Shown here one piece after another: positions 6,601 to 8,043 of a DNA stretch of 8,043 nucleotides (position 1 is the stretch's first letter; each line of letters starts with the position of its first letter). Where the stretch lies: contig JAFGKV010000177.1 in NCBI GenBank assembly GCA_016928395.1, forward strand, positions 1 to 8,043. The letters are read 5' to 3'. The position numbers and the translations under genes are program-made. The notes under the pieces are model-generated. The model did no database searches. It was not told where the DNA came from and saw only the letters and a list, made by a program, of their open reading frames with translations. The stretch is from Candidatus Fermentibacterota bacterium. GTDB lineage: Bacteria > JAFGKV01.

Positions 6601-6610
6601 TGCGCGACGC

Positions 6611-7540
6611 CTACGGGCGGCGGGCAAACACAGTGATGAACGAGCCGCGGGTGGTCAACCGGCCGGCCAGGCCATAGGGCCAGGCAACGAGGCGTATGGG
6701 GAGCGACCCAATGAGTTGGGTAGCCGCCCCTCGTAGGCCGCGCGGGCCGGGCCAGGCGGCTGTCCAGAACCGCAGACTGGTGATCAGACCGCCGGTTCCT
6801 CCGGTGACACAGGCATCGCGCGTATAGACCAGATGGGCCTCCTCCAGGTAGCGGCGCAGAACCTCTCTGGGAAAGAGGAAGAGATGCCGCGGAACATCCA
6901 AGCCGGCCCAGTGGGGGCCGAACAGGCGGGCGTCCCAGCTCTCCACATTCGGCACCGTGATGACAGCCGACCCTCCCCGCCGGAGGAGTCGAGCCGTGGC
7001 GCCGAGGGTCTGCGCGGGGTCCGGCACGTGCTCCAGCACGTGCCAGAGGGTGACGACATCGAATGACTCGGGAGCGAACAGGCCGTCCGCGAAGGGTCGC
7101 TCCTCAACCCTCAGCCTGTTGACCGTGCGGGCATAGCCGGCAGCGTGGGAGTTGGGCTCAACTCCCTGGACATCCCACCCCAGGTCGCGCATGCCGGCCA
7201 GAAAGTCACCCGTACCGCATCCGACGTCGAGGATTCGGCCCGGGTGCGGCGCGACCCCGGTCACTGCCCGGCACAATCTCCTGATCCCGCGCCTTGCCTC
7301 CAGCCCCCGGAACCGGCCCCGAGACTGGGCGGGCGAGAAGCAGGTGTACTCCTGGGGATAGAACGTTGCGATCTCTTCGGGCGGAGGCAGGGGATCGAGA
7401 AAGATGAGCCCGCAGTTAGAACAGCGCAGGAGATGGTAGGTGCCTTCCCGCGGATGCATCCGGTCACGCCCTTCGTGCACAAGGGTCGCTGTGGATTCTC
7501 CGCAGAGATTGCAGGGGCGGCTGGGGGATATCGTGCTCAT
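6611..7540 (-). CDS. Class I SAM-dependent methyltransferase with N-terminal cysteine motif
   Basis: Predicted to transfer a methyl group from S-adenosylmethionine; the acceptor is unknown. Counting from the ATG at 7540 (309 residues), two CxxC pairs (Cys10/Cys13 and Cys40/Cys43 in CSNCGL) form a probable zinc-ribbon-like head. This is followed by LDPLPPPEEIATFYP, and then a Rossmann methyltransferase fold with ILDVGCGTGDFL at 103-114 (SAM motif I), GVEPN (acidic residue for the ribose), VTLWHVLEHVPDP and VITVPNVESWDA. This arrangement is common among methyltransferases of O-antigen and surface-polysaccharide loci, and the divergent glycosyltransferase next door fits. A GTG at 7561 in frame would add seven residues but has no ribosome-binding site. 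The ATG has GGAGAG about 13 nt upstream, so the start is uncertain. It converges on the lysine operon. Confidence 0.88.
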   Translation of the reverse strand: MSTISPSRPCNLCGESTATLVHEGRDRMHPREGTYHLLRCSNCGLIFLDPLPPPEEIATFYPQEYTCFSPAQSRGRFRGLEARRGIRRLCRAVTGVAPHPGRILDVGCGTGDFLAGMRDLGWDVQGVEPNSHAAGYARTVNRLRVEERPFADGLFAPESFDVVTLWHVLEHVPDPAQTLGATARLLRRGGSAVITVPNVESWDARLFGPHWAGLDVPRHLFLFPREVLRRYLEEAHLVYTRDACVTGGTGGLITSLRFWTAAWPGPRGLRGAATQLIGSLPIRLVAWPYGLAGRLTTRGSFITVFARRP

Positions 7541-7712
7541 GGCACCCAATAAGCTCTCCACATGAGAGGAAGAAAGGCCCGAGGGAGGCGCCGGGGCACC
7601 TCCGGGGGTGGAGGGGACTGAGTGGGCTCTCTGTCTCCTTCCCCAGGAAGCCTATGCGATTGCGGAGGCACTGGCAAGGTCAAGAACTGGCAGCGGTGCT
7701 TGACACCCAGGG

Positions 7713-7757
7713 AGTGATCGTGCACTTCTGGCAGTGATCGTGCACTTCTGGCAGTGA
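7713..7757. repeat. Perfect 20-bp tandem repeat, 2.25 copies
   Basis: The unit AGTGATCGTGCACTTCTGGC occurs at 7713-7732 and identically at 7733-7752, followed by a 5-nt partial copy AGTGA. Each unit contains the palindrome GTGCAC, spaced 20 nt apart (about two helical turns). That spacing would suit a pair of regulator sites on one DNA face. It could also be a recent duplication or a relic of a mobile-element end with internal repeats. No transposase is present in the window. Confidence 0.75.
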
Positions 7758-7782
7758 GAATACGAGCCTGGTCACGTGCCCC

Positions 7783-7817
7783 GGTGAGACGCACCCCACG
7801 CACACAGGCGTCTCGTC
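7783..7817 (+). other. Hairpin upstream of the glycosyltransferase
   Basis: GAGACGC (7786-7792) pairs perfectly with GCGTCTC (7808-7814). The stem extends outward to 10 bp (7783-7792 with 7808-7817) if two G-U pairs are allowed. The loop is 15 nt and A/C-rich. It ends 20 nt before the GGAGGA ribosome-binding site of the next gene. It may be a 5'-leader structure if transcription starts upstream of it; no U-tract makes it a terminator. Confidence 0.4.
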
Positions 7818-7849
7818 AGGGAAGGCCGGCAAAAACTGGAGGAAGCGGC

Positions 7850-8043
7850 GTGCAGTCGGTGGCTCTGTACAGCTCAAGCTGGGCAACGCTGGGCGGAGGC
7901 GAGAAATATCTCTGTGCTCTGGCGGAGGTACTGGCGGAAAACCCGTCGCGTGAGGTTACTCTTGTCATCGATCACCCTCAGGCGGATCGGGACGCATTCG
8001 CGCGGCTGTTCGGGCTGAGCCTGGAGGGGGTTCGCATCGACCA
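7850..8043 (+). CDS. Glycosyltransferase, probable GT4 type, 5' part only
   Basis: A GTG at 7850 preceded by GGAGGA (7838-7843) at 6-nt spacing opens a frame to the window end, giving 64 complete codons. The protein begins MQSVALYSSSWATLGGGEKY, then CALAEVLAENPSREVTLVIDHP. The pattern of a first beta strand followed by the glycine-rich GGGEKY at residues 15-20 and a helix is the usual N-terminal acceptor-side start of GT-B fold family-4 glycosyltransferases. The catalytic EX7E region and nucleotide-sugar domain lie outside the window, so donor and acceptor are unknown. Being divergent from a polysaccharide-type methyltransferase, it probably begins a surface-glycan gene set. The gene is truncated by the window, not by mutation. 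Confidence 0.75.
   Translation, partial: MQSVALYSSSWATLGGGEKYLCALAEVLAENPSREVTLVIDHPQADRDAFARLFGLSLEGVRID

Larger units (their letters stand above)
6351..6610. other. Convergent repeat-rich intergenic region
   Basis: This 260-bp gap lies between the ends of dapD and the minus-strand methyltransferase. It holds no credible gene; the apparent frames through it overlap dapD out of phase or consist of low-complexity repeats. It contains two near-identical hairpins, a 6-nt periodic TCG array, repeated GAATGGACG and GGATTC/TTCTGG words, and a GGCTTCAA-GGTTCAGG near-repeat (6377-6392). No T-run follows either hairpin, so a canonical intrinsic terminator is not seen, though both transcripts must end somewhere here. 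Confidence 0.7.
7541..7849. promoter_or_regulatory. Divergent methyltransferase / glycosyltransferase intergenic region
   Basis: About 309 bp separate two divergent genes, so promoters for both are expected. A perfect TTGACA occurs at 7700-7705 on the plus strand, but no good -10 lies 16-18 nt downstream, where the first copy of the 20-bp repeat sits. The CTGGCA word occurs four times (7671, 7687, 7728, 7748). No protein with recognisable features is encoded; open frames on the minus strand are low-complexity. Promoter assignment is inference. Confidence 0.35.

Noticed and set aside
6351-6610. Canonical rho-independent terminator for the lysine operon
   Set aside because: The hairpins are GC-rich, but no T-run follows on either strand.
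6295-6636. Plus-strand frame with an Arg-Tyr/Arg-Asn dipeptide stretch
   Set aside because: It begins out of phase inside dapD, and the dipeptide pattern is produced by the 6-nt TCG period. No ribosome-binding site supports it.
7713-7757. CRISPR array
   Set aside because: The copies are directly adjacent with no spacers, and there are only two full units.
7537-7803. Minus-strand frame of 88 codons upstream of the methyltransferase
   Set aside because: Low-complexity translation covering the tandem repeat, no ribosome-binding site seen and no family resemblance.

Overview
The window (about 8 kb, GC-rich) reads as ordinary bacterial core-metabolism DNA that runs into the edge of a probable surface-glycan region. 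It suggests a Gram-negative bacterium outside the best-known Proteobacteria. The DapD, the short DapB and the LysC catalytic domain resemble, from memory, versions in Bacteroidota, Acidobacteriota and related lineages. The aspartate-semialdehyde dehydrogenase is the archaeal/fungal-type form. I cannot name the phylum from sequence alone.

Layout. 1-58: left edge, with at most the first codons of an unseen minus-strand gene. 59-547 (-): dtd, D-aminoacyl-tRNA deacylase. 548-688: divergent intergenic region with a possible 8-codon leader ORF. 689-6350 (+): six-gene lysine/diaminopimelate operon in the order M20 deacylase (dapE-like), asd, lysC, dapB, dapA, dapD. 6351-6610: convergent gap packed with short repeats and two near-identical hairpins. 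6611-7540 (-): class I SAM-dependent methyltransferase with an N-terminal four-cysteine motif. 7541-7849: divergent gap with a perfect 20-bp tandem repeat and a hairpin. 7850-end (+): first 64 codons of a probable GT4-type glycosyltransferase.

How the genes work together. LysC phosphorylates aspartate, Asd reduces aspartyl phosphate to the semialdehyde, DapA condenses that with pyruvate, DapB reduces the product to tetrahydrodipicolinate, DapD acylates it (probably succinylation), and the M20 enzyme would remove the acyl group after transamination. All five junctions overlap by exactly 4 nt (four ATGA, one GTGA), so the six genes are almost certainly one translationally coupled mRNA. The aminotransferase (dapC), epimerase (dapF) and decarboxylase (lysA) are not in the window and must be elsewhere. 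The methyltransferase and glycosyltransferase are divergent and probably belong to a separate polysaccharide locus.

I see no previously undescribed system. The points most worth checking are the LysC C-terminus, which has no recognisable ACT regulatory motifs, the structured repeat mosaic after dapD, and the 20-bp tandem repeat before the glycosyltransferase.
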